Part shown: piece by piece, positions 1-6,045 of the stretch
Layout: each line of letters opens with the position of its first letter
How positions within the stretch are numbered: position 1 is the stretch's first letter
Source: Candidatus Njordarchaeota archaeon
GTDB lineage: Archaea > Asgardarchaeota > Njordarchaeia > Njordarchaeales > JAHKLH01
DNA length: 10,326 nucleotides
Reading direction: 5' to 3'
Assembly: GCA_029856635.1 (NCBI GenBank)
Contig: JAHKLH010000040.1
Coordinates: 1 to 10,326 of the forward strand
The notes under the pieces: generated by a model
Told to the model about the DNA's origin: nothing
Database searches by the model: none
The model's input: the letters and a program-made list of their open reading frames with translations, nothing else
Program-made: the position numbers and the translations under genes

Positions 1-1062
1 CTTATGAATCTTCGTAAGCAAAAACGAGTGAATTATTCTCCGTATTAAATCTAGTGTATCCTTTGATTTGGTTTTAATTCTTATATGATACCCAGAAACT
101 TCGATTGATACCGTTTTTTCTTGCAATGGCAACGGTATATAAACTTTGGCACTCATAAGTGAATCATTTCTTTCAATTGGAGTTGCACCGATTATTGAAA
201 TAAATTTCAACATTTGGTCAAAGTCTTTTTGCGCCAAAAGTACTCCGGCATCAATGATGTCCTCGAAAGTTTTTAGCGGCACTTGAATATAAGTAGTACT
301 TTTTTCTTCTTTTTTGTAAGTGAACGTTAATGTTGTGTCTAGCAATTTTATAAGTAACAAAGTATTATCGCAAGCAATACCTTCAATTTTGTCTAACGGA
401 ATTATATATCCTTCGCTTGCAAGAACAATAATGTTCCCATATGCTGCACAAATGGGAGCTTTCTCAACAAAGCCGAGCAGTAATCCTTTCCTTACCTTTA
501 GTGGATATGCTAAAACAGGGGGTTTTACTGCTATGAGGCCAAAAAGTGGAAAATAAGCTTGATCCGCTGATAAAGGTATGTTTAGAAATTCTATATTACC
601 ATCAGTTAACTTATGCAAATGATTACTAATTTCAATGAAATCTTTTCTTCCTGCAGTAACAGATGGCGCAATTATAATTTTTTCATAAGAATTCGGTGAT
701 GTAAGTTGCATTATGTTTTCGTATTTTGTTAATAGCAGAATCTTAGCATTTATTGGATTACCAATAACCTTAAAATTCATTGCCCGAATGATTGAAATAA
801 TGTATTGGGAAGCATCAGAAAAGACGGGACCTCTAGTTTCTTCTGGAGCTATAATGGTTGCACTAGTTACGTTTTCTGGAATAGTTTCGGCTAGTATATC
901 GAGTAGAATGTTTGAAGCACTTAACTTTTCCACACGTGTTATTAGAAATATCTTTTCATCAACCTTTAATAAAAAACCTGGTTTTACATCTTCCCTCGTT
1001 TTGCAAATTAGTCTCGTAATATTCTTTGAAGGCTTTGAAATATTAATTATACGAATGCTCAT
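1..1062 (-). CDS. Unrecognised protein, last visible gene of the roadblock-GTPase operon (C-terminus off window)
   Basis: This reading frame is open on the minus strand from an ATG at 1062 to the left edge, giving 354 codons without a stop, so the C-terminus is missing. The ATG directly follows the TAA of the upstream GAP1-like gene with no base between, which implies co-transcription and translational coupling. I do not recognise the family. The visible part has no signal peptide, no clear membrane segment and no P-loop. It alternates short hydrophobic strands with charged turns, for example VKPGFLLKVDEKIFLITRV near residues 26-44, and a second segment begins LKVRKGLLLGFVEK in the middle of the visible part, which suggests a mostly beta fold. 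A HerA-type N-terminal barrel was considered, but no ATPase domain follows within 354 residues. By position it is likely a partner or effector of the GTPase; that is inference only. Confidence 0.8.
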   Translation of the reverse strand, partial: MSIRIINISKPSKNITRLICKTREDVKPGFLLKVDEKIFLITRVEKLSASNILLDILAETIPENVTSATIIAPEETRGPVFSDASQYIISIIRAMNFKVIGNPINAKILLLTKYENIMQLTSPNSYEKIIIAPSVTAGRKDFIEISNHLHKLTDGNIEFLNIPLSADQAYFPLFGLIAVKPPVLAYPLKVRKGLLLGFVEKAPICAAYGNIIVLASEGYIIPLDKIEGIACDNTLLLIKLLDTTLTFTYKKEEKSTTYIQVPLKTFEDIIDAGVLLAQKDFDQMLKFISIIGATPIERNDSLMSAKVYIPLPLQEKTVSIEVSGYHIRIKTKSKDTLDLIRRIIHSFLLTKIHK

Positions 1063-2046
1063 TTATTTCACAAGTTTGCGTATCAACTCTAAAAAGCGTG
1101 AAAATTCCTTTTGTTTCTTATATCGCGATGTTAAATAGTATGACAATGAGAGTAGGTGAAGAAGTTCCAGCTCCTCTGTAAGCTCATCTGCAGATTTTTC
1201 AACAAGTTTTGCAAGTATTTTAGCTTCCTTGCTTGTTCGAATTTTTCTTTCTTCACCTTCTAAATAGAATATCGAGTAAGTTGTATCACGTGGCACAATA
1301 AATTCTGGGGGAACAAAAATTATACGAGATATTTCAGAATTTGTATCATATGCGATGCTACTAAATGTGATTTGCATCCTCAGTGGCGGAGGAAGAACAG
1401 TTAAGATGCTGGATATCACTTCTATTGAAGAATTATTAGCCCAAATTGTTTCTAAATTAACTGTTTTAGTACTTGCACTAATGATTAACTTATGCCGAGA
1501 GGAAAGTAACTCCGAAAGAACCAGTTCTAATTTTTCATTAAATACTTCGAGTAATTTTTTGCTGCTTTGGTGTAATAAAGAGGAGTAATTGAGAATTTCT
1601 TGCTCTGTCATCGGCTTAACTTTAAACATTTTGTCCTTTATTTTATTTTCAAGTGCAATAGCTTGCTTTTTTGTCTTTATATCCTTTAAATCTTTCCAAG
1701 AAATGCCGAGTTGATCAAAAATCTTACGTGGATCCAAACAAAAAATCATAAAGTCTCTAGGCAAAAGCACAGAAAGAGCACAAAAACGCTCACGGCCAAA
1801 TTCGTCTTTATCTGCTTTAAAAACAAGGGAAACACATAAGCGTTTTGGCGTATAAAAAGTTCTTAATGCGAATTTCACATGGAGATCCGGAGGAAAAATT
1901 GATGGCAATGAATGAGCTTCAACAAAAGGAATTTCGTCATGCAACACATCCTTAGTTTTTGCAATTATTCCATAATCAATTCCATGAATAGACGTTACTA
2001 TTGCTACATCGCATGAATATGTTTTAATATAGGGGGCAATGCTCAT
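1063..2046 (-). CDS. GTPase-associated protein, GAP1-like (327 aa)
   Basis: A soluble 327-residue protein encoded just after the GTPase gene. The start is an ATG with a good Shine-Dalgarno (GGAGA at 2053-2057) that overlaps the GTPase stop. Three segments resemble, from memory, the bacterial GTPase-associated protein 1 family (Pfam GAP1-N2 and GAP1-M). These are an N-terminal VTSIHGIDYGIIAKT (about 17-31), a DEFGRERF..LLPRD block (81-98) like the 'D-x-x-GR-x-x-(N)F..H-lv-p' signature, and a central LPPPLRMQITFSS (218-230) followed by RIIFVPPEF (241-249). The C-terminal 60 residues are charged and helical. Bacterial GAP1 proteins are, as I recall, much longer, so this would be a minimal form. 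Its role is unknown; it presumably binds or is regulated by the neighbouring GTPase. The gene is certain; the family link is tentative. Confidence 0.85.
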   Translation of the reverse strand: MSIAPYIKTYSCDVAIVTSIHGIDYGIIAKTKDVLHDEIPFVEAHSLPSIFPPDLHVKFALRTFYTPKRLCVSLVFKADKDEFGRERFCALSVLLPRDFMIFCLDPRKIFDQLGISWKDLKDIKTKKQAIALENKIKDKMFKVKPMTEQEILNYSSLLHQSSKKLLEVFNEKLELVLSELLSSRHKLIISASTKTVNLETIWANNSSIEVISSILTVLPPPLRMQITFSSIAYDTNSEISRIIFVPPEFIVPRDTTYSIFYLEGEERKIRTSKEAKILAKLVEKSADELTEELELLHLLSLSYYLTSRYKKQKEFSRFLELIRKLVK

Positions 2047-2052
2047 TGCTAT

Positions 2053-2057
2053 CTCCT
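2053..2057 (-). promoter_or_regulatory. Shine-Dalgarno of the GAP1-like gene
   Basis: On the minus strand GGAGA lies 6 bases ahead of the ATG at 2046 and shares bases with the TAG stop of the GTPase gene. This supports that start and translational coupling inside the operon. Confidence 0.6.
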
Positions 2058-2745
2058 ATAGATTGCTTATTATCCAAAGAAATGGTTTTTCTACATCTTT
2101 TGGAGCAGGTAATAATCCTTTACTTCTAAGTTCCTCAAGAGGGGCACCTAATGACGAGATTGCAAAGAATGCATATTTTTCCACATAGATTTCCATTAAC
2201 CGTACTAAGTTATAAATTGGACTAGTGTATTCCCAGAAAGTTTTTGCGGGATCATTTATGTTGTAGATATCATTCTTTGAGAATGCTATTGCAATAGGCT
2301 TCTTTATTTTTCTGCGCCAATTTGAACTCATGTAATCAAGAATTCGGTAAATCGTTTTCACTTGAGAAATTCTGATAATTGCGTCATTAATCGGTTCAAT
2401 TAAAAAGATTATTCCATGGGAATAATCAATTAACTTTCTACAATATGGACCAAGTCGCTCAATTTCTCCCCCTGGCAAATCCACAGTAATTAGCTCATAC
2501 TTTTTACCATCTGCTTCGAATTTTGCACGTATTTTGAAGTAATAGGATGCTGGTTTTGTTGACGGTGGAGCACCATGCTCAAATAATGCGCGCTGTATGG
2601 CAAAGAAATACTCCTCTCCCTCCTCAAAACGTGGTGGTGTAATCCTCTTAAGGTTGCTTAAGGTCTTTAGGAGCATTACCAAATATGTAGTTTTTCCAAC
2701 ACCTTTGTTACCAAGTATTCCAATAATTCTCCTTTTCCTGAACAT
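2056..2745 (-). CDS. Small P-loop GTPase, MglA/double-GTPase-like
   Basis: A 229-residue TRAFAC-type GTPase that probably acts as a nucleotide switch for the proteins encoded around it. Visible motifs are a P-loop GNKGVGKTT (12-20), an ST pair in PPSTKPASYYF (60-70) that fits switch I, G3 as DLPGGE (89-94, DxxG), G4 as SKND (156-159, in place of T/NKxD) and G5 as ISS (196-198). The C-terminal DVEKPFLWII resembles the 'aePLlWLL' ending of bacterial GTPases found with GAP1 or MglA-type partners. There is no lipidation motif and no membrane segment. The ATG at 2745 has AGGGAG at 2750-2755. It follows a roadblock gene by about 70 bases and precedes a GAP1-like gene by 9 bases. GTPase activity is well supported; the biological process is not known. 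Confidence 0.92.
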   Translation of the reverse strand: MFRKRRIIGILGNKGVGKTTYLVMLLKTLSNLKRITPPRFEEGEEYFFAIQRALFEHGAPPSTKPASYYFKIRAKFEADGKKYELITVDLPGGEIERLGPYCRKLIDYSHGIIFLIEPINDAIIRISQVKTIYRILDYMSSNWRRKIKKPIAIAFSKNDIYNINDPAKTFWEYTSPIYNLVRLMEIYVEKYAFFAISSLGAPLEELRSKGLLPAPKDVEKPFLWIISNL

Positions 2746-2815
2746 TTAACTCCCTAAGATAATTGTTTTTCCTAAATTTCAAAAGTGAATTCCAAGAAAG
2801 AGTTTCGTATAAATA

Positions 2816-3337
2816 TTATTCGCCTTCCTCAAACAGGCCTTCACTCTTTAACTCGGTATACAAGGATCTAAGTGTTGTTTTAAGATCTTCTTTCATGATA
2901 TTTTGAAGTTCAAATAATAATTCTGCAATTTTCTGTAATGTTTTTAAAGCCAATATTCGTAAAGTTCCTGGAAGTAAACTTTTGTCACTAAGTATAGCTA
3001 ATGAATACGGTGGCTTAGAAATTATTATTAGGTTAACTTTCTCGAACTCTATTAATATCGAATAAAGAGCCCCAATTCCTAATTCGTATCCTGTTTCTCT
3101 ACTTAAACCAGCAATTCCAGAGATTGCTGAGGCTATATATTCTAATCCATTTGCTAATGAGGATATTAATGGTGACTGAAGTACGCCTTTTCTTATAACA
3201 TGTGTTACGTAATGACCAGAATCATCAATAACAAGCATAGCATAGATTCTCTCATCCTTCTGCAAGACACTTTCTAGGGTATGTCTTATTTCTCGCAAAA
3301 GTATGTCACATTTCTTTCTTATGAATTCACTGCTCAT
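2816..3337 (-). CDS. Roadblock/LC7-domain protein, probable GTPase regulator
   Basis: A 173-residue soluble protein with a roadblock/LC7-like pattern: an amphipathic N-terminal helix, a strand pair with a turn at MLVIDDSGHYVTH (34-46), a long helix LANGLEYIASAISGIAG (61-77), strands YSILIEFEKVNLIIISK (92-108), then SLAILSDKSLLPGTL (112-126) and a final helix. Roadblock proteins (MglB and archaeal homologues) dimerise and modulate small GTPases, which fits the GTPase gene directly downstream. The frame is open up to a GTG at 3355, but I place the start at the ATG at 3337 because GGGAG at 3346-3350 sits 8 bases ahead of it. A TATA-like box lies at 3383-3393. The C-terminal 30 residues are an acidic extension beyond the domain. 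The assignment rests on pattern and context. Confidence 0.8.
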   Translation of the reverse strand: MSSEFIRKKCDILLREIRHTLESVLQKDERIYAMLVIDDSGHYVTHVIRKGVLQSPLISSLANGLEYIASAISGIAGLSRETGYELGIGALYSILIEFEKVNLIIISKPPYSLAILSDKSLLPGTLRILALKTLQKIAELLFELQNIMKEDLKTTLRSLYTELKSEGLFEEGE

Positions 3338-3345
3338 CAATTCTT

Positions 3346-3350
3346 CTCCC
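3346..3350 (-). promoter_or_regulatory. Shine-Dalgarno deciding the roadblock start
   Basis: Minus-strand GGGAG, 8 bases ahead of the ATG at 3337. If translation began at the upstream in-frame GTG (3355), this motif would lie inside the coding region, so the ATG is preferred. Confidence 0.6.
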
Positions 3351-3382
3351 AACACTTTTTGTTGTGAAATATCTCAATGCTT

Positions 3383-3393
3383 CTAAATAAAAG
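3383..3393 (-). promoter_or_regulatory. TATA-like box of the roadblock-GTPase operon
   Basis: Minus-strand CTTTTATTTAG lies about 46-56 bases ahead of the chosen ATG. A start site about 25 bases downstream would leave a leader of roughly 25 bases that still contains the Shine-Dalgarno. Assigned from spacing and AT-richness only. Confidence 0.35.
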
Positions 3394-3559
3394 TGTATGA
3401 TATTCGTGGTAACTTCATAAAAATTAAACATAATTTAAGTTAAGAAGTATAAAAAAGACGTAGAGAAAATACTAAAATTAAACAAAAATATGCATAAAGT
3501 GATAACATTTGATAAGCTAACTTTGTCCAAGAAGTACTTCATGTTTTAATTAAGGTTGA

Positions 3560-3644
3560 TGGGCGGGGAGGGATTCGAACCCTCGACCATCCGGTATCTG
3601 ATTAACCTTCAGCCGGACGTGCTCCCAGGCTACACCACCCGCCC
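3560..3644 (-). tRNA. tRNA-Phe(GAA) with an 11-base intron
   Basis: The acceptor stem is GGGCGGG/CCCGCCC with A73 at 3560 and no encoded CCA. The D-stem is GTGT/GCAC, the anticodon stem TCCGG/CCGGA, the variable loop TGGTC, and the T-arm GAGGG-TTCGAAT-CCCTC. Between the anticodon stem halves there are 18 bases rather than 7. Removing 11 bases after position 37 gives the standard archaeal Phe loop CTGAAGA with anticodon GAA (3610-3608). Mature length is 74. Confidence 0.95.
3596..3606 (-). other. tRNA-Phe intron (position 37/38)
   Basis: The 11-base intron reads GTTAATCAGAT. In the precursor, CTGA of the anticodon loop pairs with TCAG of the intron as a 4-bp central helix. On one side is the 3-base bulge ATA next to the anticodon stem; on the other is AGG running into a TTAA loop. 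Cutting after the second base of each (AG|G and AT|A) restores the Phe loop. This is a minimal bulge-helix-bulge, essentially without the outer helix, that the archaeal splicing endonuclease would have to accept. Confidence 0.85.
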
Positions 3645-3679
3645 AGGGGAATATGTTCCATAATTAATAAAATAGACTA

Positions 3680-3688
3680 CTTAAAAAG
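3680..3688 (-). promoter_or_regulatory. TATA-like box of tRNA-Phe
   Basis: Minus-strand CTTTTTAAG lies 36-44 bases ahead of the mature 5' end. A second AT-rich candidate at 3661-3673 is closer (17-29 bases). The first resembles, in sequence and spacing, the box ahead of the Met gene. Confidence 0.3.
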
Positions 3689-3839
3689 TTTAAGCTTGAC
3701 GTTTCTCAGAACCGCTTCTCGCTTTGAAAATAACTAGGAATAAACTAGACCTTTAACTTTCCAGCTTACCGATTTATAACTAGTGGGAATTAAAACCACT
3801 GCTATTTTCCAAATAATTACTTGACGAGGATACAATTAG

Positions 3840-3915
3840 TAGCGGGGGGTGGATTTGAACCACCGACATCCGGGTTATGAGCCCGGCGCGCTAGACCTGG
3901 CTGCGCTACCCCGCT
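3840..3915 (-). tRNA. Initiator tRNA-Met(CAU)
   Basis: A 76-base tRNA with no intron and no CCA. The acceptor AGCGGGG/CCCCGCT has the A1-U72 pair typical of archaeal initiators, followed by A73. The D-stem is GCGC/GCGC, the anticodon arm CCGGG-CTCATAA-CCCGG (three stacked G-C pairs next to the loop, the other initiator mark), and the T-arm GGTGG-TTCAAAT-CCACC. Both marks together favour initiator over elongator Met. Confidence 0.95.
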
Positions 3916-3950
3916 TTCTCCCCCGCCATATATTAATATACTTCCTAGAG

Positions 3951-3960
3951 CATTTTAAAG
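3951..3960 (-). promoter_or_regulatory. TATA-like box of initiator tRNA-Met
   Basis: Minus-strand CTTTAAAATG lies 36-45 bases ahead of the mature 5' end. A perfect 12-base palindrome TATATTAATATA (3929-3940) lies between them at 14-25 bases and is the alternative candidate. Confidence 0.35.
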
Positions 3961-4066
3961 TTAAATAAATAGTGAGGAACAATATGAGACAAAGGAATCT
4001 TTCGAGGTTCCGTTTAGTTATGATTTTCTCCATTTAATTTGTCTCTTACTTTTTTATCAACAAGTT

Positions 4067-4072
4067 AAAAAA
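4067..4072 (-). terminator. Possible T-tract terminator after the membrane protein gene
   Basis: A T6 run on the minus strand about 48 bases past the stop of the membrane protein gene. Oligo-T tracts can end archaeal transcription. A T6 on the opposite strand at about 4050-4055 shows how AT-rich this 204-base gap is, so confidence is low. Confidence 0.25.
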
Positions 4073-4119
4073 TGAATTTTTAGCGTTCTTTCTTATTTCC
4101 ATTAAGATGCAATTAAGTT

Positions 4120-4698
4120 TTAGAAAAAGGATGTCAAAATTATATATGTAAGCATTCCCATGAGTGATATTAATATCACCATAACTCGTGTTTTCAAAGT
4201 TTCAAAGAAAACATTTGATATTATGAAACTAACTACTGAAAAAATAATGAATACGGAAAATGCATACATCATCAAATAGTATTCATTATTAAATGCGAAG
4301 ATGTCACTACTTATCTTGTTCATAATACCAAATGAGATAGCAATTAATAATGATGATATCATAGAAAAAATCAATACTCTCAACTTTAATGCTTTTTTTA
4401 GTTTCCTAATACGGTTCTTTGTAGACCAGTAAAGATAAATTATGTCTAATAAATCCCCTATAATCTCTTTAAAATGCATAGGATCTATTTTCTGACAAAA
4501 TGAAATTACCTTAAGCAAGAGCTTAGCTTCTCTTAATTTGAACTTCTTCTCTGACAATCTCATGAATTCTTGATTACCAATAATTACGGGATGTGCTAAT
4601 TTAAAAGACTCCATCAACACTTTTTCTATAGGTTCTTTATCCATTTTCGATATTAACGTTCGAAGAATTTCAAACTCTGTTTCAGCACACATTATCAT
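4120..4698 (-). CDS. Unrecognised membrane protein with three C-terminal helices
   Basis: About 192 residues. The N-terminal 100 residues are soluble, mostly helical and charged, ending in a basic stretch (NRIRKLKKALKLR, about 95-107). Three hydrophobic segments follow, at about 107-126, 141-165 and 170-191, with the C-terminus at the very end of the last one. The basic stretch ahead of the first helix suggests a cytoplasmic N-terminal domain. I do not recognise the family; the layout loosely recalls half of a TadC/FlaJ-type platform protein, but no supporting motif is visible. The frame opens at TTG 4701; ATG 4698 or 4692 is more likely, because a TATA-like AAAATAAATA at 4721-4730 would place transcription start near 4698, leaderless. 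It stands alone between tRNA genes. Confidence 0.75.
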   Translation of the reverse strand: MIMCAETEFEILRTLISKMDKEPIEKVLMESFKLAHPVIIGNQEFMRLSEKKFKLREAKLLLKVISFCQKIDPMHFKEIIGDLLDIIYLYWSTKNRIRKLKKALKLRVLIFSMISSLLIAISFGIMNKISSDIFAFNNEYYLMMYAFSVFIIFSVVSFIISNVFFETLKTRVMVILISLMGMLTYIILTSFF

Positions 4699-4720
4699 CA
4701 AAGCTAGTCTAACAGAAACC

Positions 4721-4730
4721 TATTTATTTT
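4721..4730 (-). promoter_or_regulatory. TATA-like box of the membrane protein gene
   Basis: Minus-strand AAAATAAATA is centred about 27 bases ahead of ATG 4698, which is the spacing expected for a leaderless archaeal transcript. Confidence 0.4.
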
Positions 4731-4755
4731 TACTAAAGCACAACAAGGTTTCTTG

Positions 4756-4760
4756 AAAAA
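4756..4760 (-). terminator. T5 tract after tRNA-Val
   Basis: A minus-strand T5 run begins 8 bases past A73 of tRNA-Val and 26 or more bases before the TATA box of the next gene. It is a plausible oligo-T terminator for the tRNA. Confidence 0.4.
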
Positions 4761-4767
4761 GGATTAG

Positions 4768-4839
4768 TGGGCGGGGGCGGAATCGAACCGCCGACCTCCG
4801 CGTTGTGAGCGCGGCGTCCTACCACTAGACTACCCGCCC
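4768..4839 (-). tRNA. tRNA-Val(CAC)
   Basis: A 72-base tRNA without intron. The acceptor is GGGCGGG/CCCGCCC with A73 and no CCA. The D-arm is GTCT-AGTGGTA-GGAC, the anticodon arm CCGCG-CTCACAA-CGCGG, the variable loop AGGTC, and the T-arm GGCGG-TTCGATT-CCGCC. Anticodon CAC reads GUG valine codons. The inverted sequence GCATTTTTATGC (4848-4859) lies 9-20 bases upstream, too close for a normal TATA box. Confidence 0.95.
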
Positions 4840-4971
4840 ATTCTATTGCATTTTTATGCTTCACACCCCATTTTTTCAAAAAAGAAGAATCATTAAAATA
4901 AAAACGTAGAAAACACTTCTAACTGAAAAAATAACTAATTATGGTTCAATCTAGCTAGTTATTATGCTCAA

Positions 4972-5052
4972 TGCCGGGGGCGGGATTCGAACCCGCGAGG
5001 CGTAACGCCACCGGCTTAGCAGGCCGGCGCCTTACCACTCGGCAACCCCGGC
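4972..5052 (-). tRNA. tRNA-Ser(GCU) with A73
   Basis: An 81-base class II tRNA. The acceptor is GCCGGGG/CCCCGGC, the D-arm GCC-GAGTGGTAA-GGC, the anticodon arm CCGGC-CTGCTAA-GCCGG with anticodon GCU, the variable arm TGGCG-TTA-CGCCTC with a 4-bp GGCG/CGCC stem, and the T-arm GCGGG-TTCGAAT-CCCGC. No CCA is encoded. The discriminator base at 4972 reads A on the tRNA strand, where archaeal serine tRNAs normally have G73. It lies 49 bases after the ftsY stop. Confidence 0.93.
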
Positions 5053-5079
5053 ATCTGCCATAAAGATAATTTCAATATT

Positions 5080-5088
5080 GCTTAAAAG
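5080..5088 (-). promoter_or_regulatory. TATA-like box of tRNA-Ser
   Basis: Minus-strand CTTTTAAGC lies 28-36 bases ahead of the mature 5' end, between the ftsY T6 tract and the tRNA. It is similar to the boxes ahead of the Phe and Met genes. Confidence 0.4.
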
Positions 5089-5095
5089 ATTTAAG

Positions 5096-5101
5096 AAAAA
5101 A
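5096..5101 (-). terminator. T6 tract directly after ftsY
   Basis: The six bases right after the ftsY TAA are T on the minus strand, in a wider T-rich run. This fits an archaeal oligo-T terminator separating the cysS-ftsY operon from tRNA-Ser. Confidence 0.45.
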
Positions 5102-6034
5102 TTACCCAAAAATCCATGATAAGTACTTTTCGGGATTAAATGGTTCTAAATCATCATATTTCTGACCCGTTCCTATGTAGAATATTGGTTTTCGTGTAGC
5201 ATAAAGTACAGTAATTATAGCACCACCCTTAGGATCTGCATCAACCTTTGTAAGAACACTTCCATCAATGCCTACTTGTTCATTAAAAAGTCTTGCTTGC
5301 TCTGCTAATTCATTTCCGCCCAGCGCATCAACTACAAGAATTTTTAAATCGGGTTTTATGACTCGTGCTATTTTTCTCATCTCCTCCATCAGGTCTATAT
5401 TTCCACCTAATCTTCCAGCTGTGTCTATCAATACCACATCTTTACGTTTTGATGATGCATGAGCCACTGCATCGTATGCCACGCTTGCTGGATCTGAACC
5501 ATAAGGTCTCTTAATAAATGCCACCTTCAATCTCTTTGCATGTGTTTCTAATTGTTCTATCGCTCCAGCACGAAACGTATCAGAACATGCTAGAACAACA
5601 GAAAATCCTCTTTTCTTAAACATCCAAGCAAGTTTTGCTATCGTCGTAGTTTTACCATGACCATTTGGCCCCAAAAAGAGCAATCGCAATGGTATCCACG
5701 CCTTTCCCTCTTTTATCCTCCTTTGATTCTCCTTTTTTCTTTCTAACGCTAACTCTACCAAATCCAGTGCGGGAGTTTTAAGCAAATTCTCTAAATACTC
5801 CTTTAGTGCATCACGTAGTATCTTTTTCACGCTGGTAAATCTTTTTACACGAATACCAATAAGTTTCCTCTTTATGTGTTCAACGATTTCTTCAGCCACT
5901 TTTGGAGCTACATCACTAGAAATTAATTCAAGTGTAAGCGTCCAGCAAGCATTCTCCAAATCTTTTTTAGTGAGCTCTTTTTCTGCAATTGTTTTAGCAA
6001 ATCTTTCGAAAGCTTTTTTAAGACCTCCTAGCAT
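5102..6034 (-). CDS. ftsY: Signal recognition particle receptor FtsY
   Basis: The SRP receptor GTPase, which docks SRP-ribosome complexes at the cytoplasmic membrane through its NG domain pairing with SRP54. The N domain is a helical bundle (about 1-90, with LTKKDLENACWTL at 21-33); a short basic amphipathic N-terminus replaces the long acidic bacterial A domain. The G domain shows GPNGHGKTT (122-130), DTFRAGAIEQL (152-162; FtsY rather than SRP54, which has DxYRPAA), DTAGR (204-208), TKVDADPKGG (262-271) and GTGQKYDDL (288-296). The length of 310 is normal for archaea. The frame opens at a GTG (6043) touching the cysS stop; I prefer the ATG at 6034, because AGGTGA at 6040-6045 overlaps that stop and is spaced 5 bases from it. 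The histidine in the P-loop is unusual. Confidence 0.97.
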   Translation of the reverse strand: MLGGLKKAFERFAKTIAEKELTKKDLENACWTLTLELISSDVAPKVAEEIVEHIKRKLIGIRVKRFTSVKKILRDALKEYLENLLKTPALDLVELALERKKENQRRIKEGKAWIPLRLLFLGPNGHGKTTTIAKLAWMFKKRGFSVVLACSDTFRAGAIEQLETHAKRLKVAFIKRPYGSDPASVAYDAVAHASSKRKDVVLIDTAGRLGGNIDLMEEMRKIARVIKPDLKILVVDALGGNELAEQARLFNEQVGIDGSVLTKVDADPKGGAIITVLYATRKPIFYIGTGQKYDDLEPFNPEKYLSWIFG

Positions 6035-6039
6035 CCTTC

Positions 6040-6045
6040 TCACCT
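6040..6045 (-). promoter_or_regulatory. Shine-Dalgarno deciding the ftsY start
   Basis: Minus-strand AGGTGA overlaps the TAG of cysS and lies 5 bases ahead of ATG 6034. It argues against the GTG at 6043, which is part of the motif, as the start. Confidence 0.6.

Noticed and set aside
1..1062. HerA-like ATPase with an N-terminal HAS barrel
   Set aside because: No Walker A or B motif appears within the 354 visible residues, where it would be expected; the right call needs the missing C-terminus.
320..1138. Two open frames on the plus strand (320-556 and 713-1138)
   Set aside because: They lie antisense to the long open minus-strand frame that continues the operon, have no ribosome site or promoter, and their translations look like random hydrophobic sequence.
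3782..3800. Hairpin AGTGG...CCACT downstream of initiator tRNA-Met
   Set aside because: Only 5 bp with a 9-base loop and no T-tract after it on the minus strand; not a convincing terminator.
3984..4037. A 17-codon plus-strand frame with GAGG and a TATA-like run upstream
   Set aside because: It is very short, has no recognisable features and sits in an AT-rich gap where such signals arise by chance.
3338..4119. C/D-box guide RNAs or a CRISPR array in the tRNA-rich gaps
   Set aside because: No paired RTGATGA and CTGA boxes at guide spacing and no regularly spaced repeats were found on either strand.
4972..5052. Reading the class II tRNA as tRNA-Leu because of A73 and the long variable arm
   Set aside because: The anticodon loop CTGCTAA gives GCU, a serine anticodon, and the variable arm stem and D-arm are compatible with Ser; the A73 is reported as an anomaly instead.
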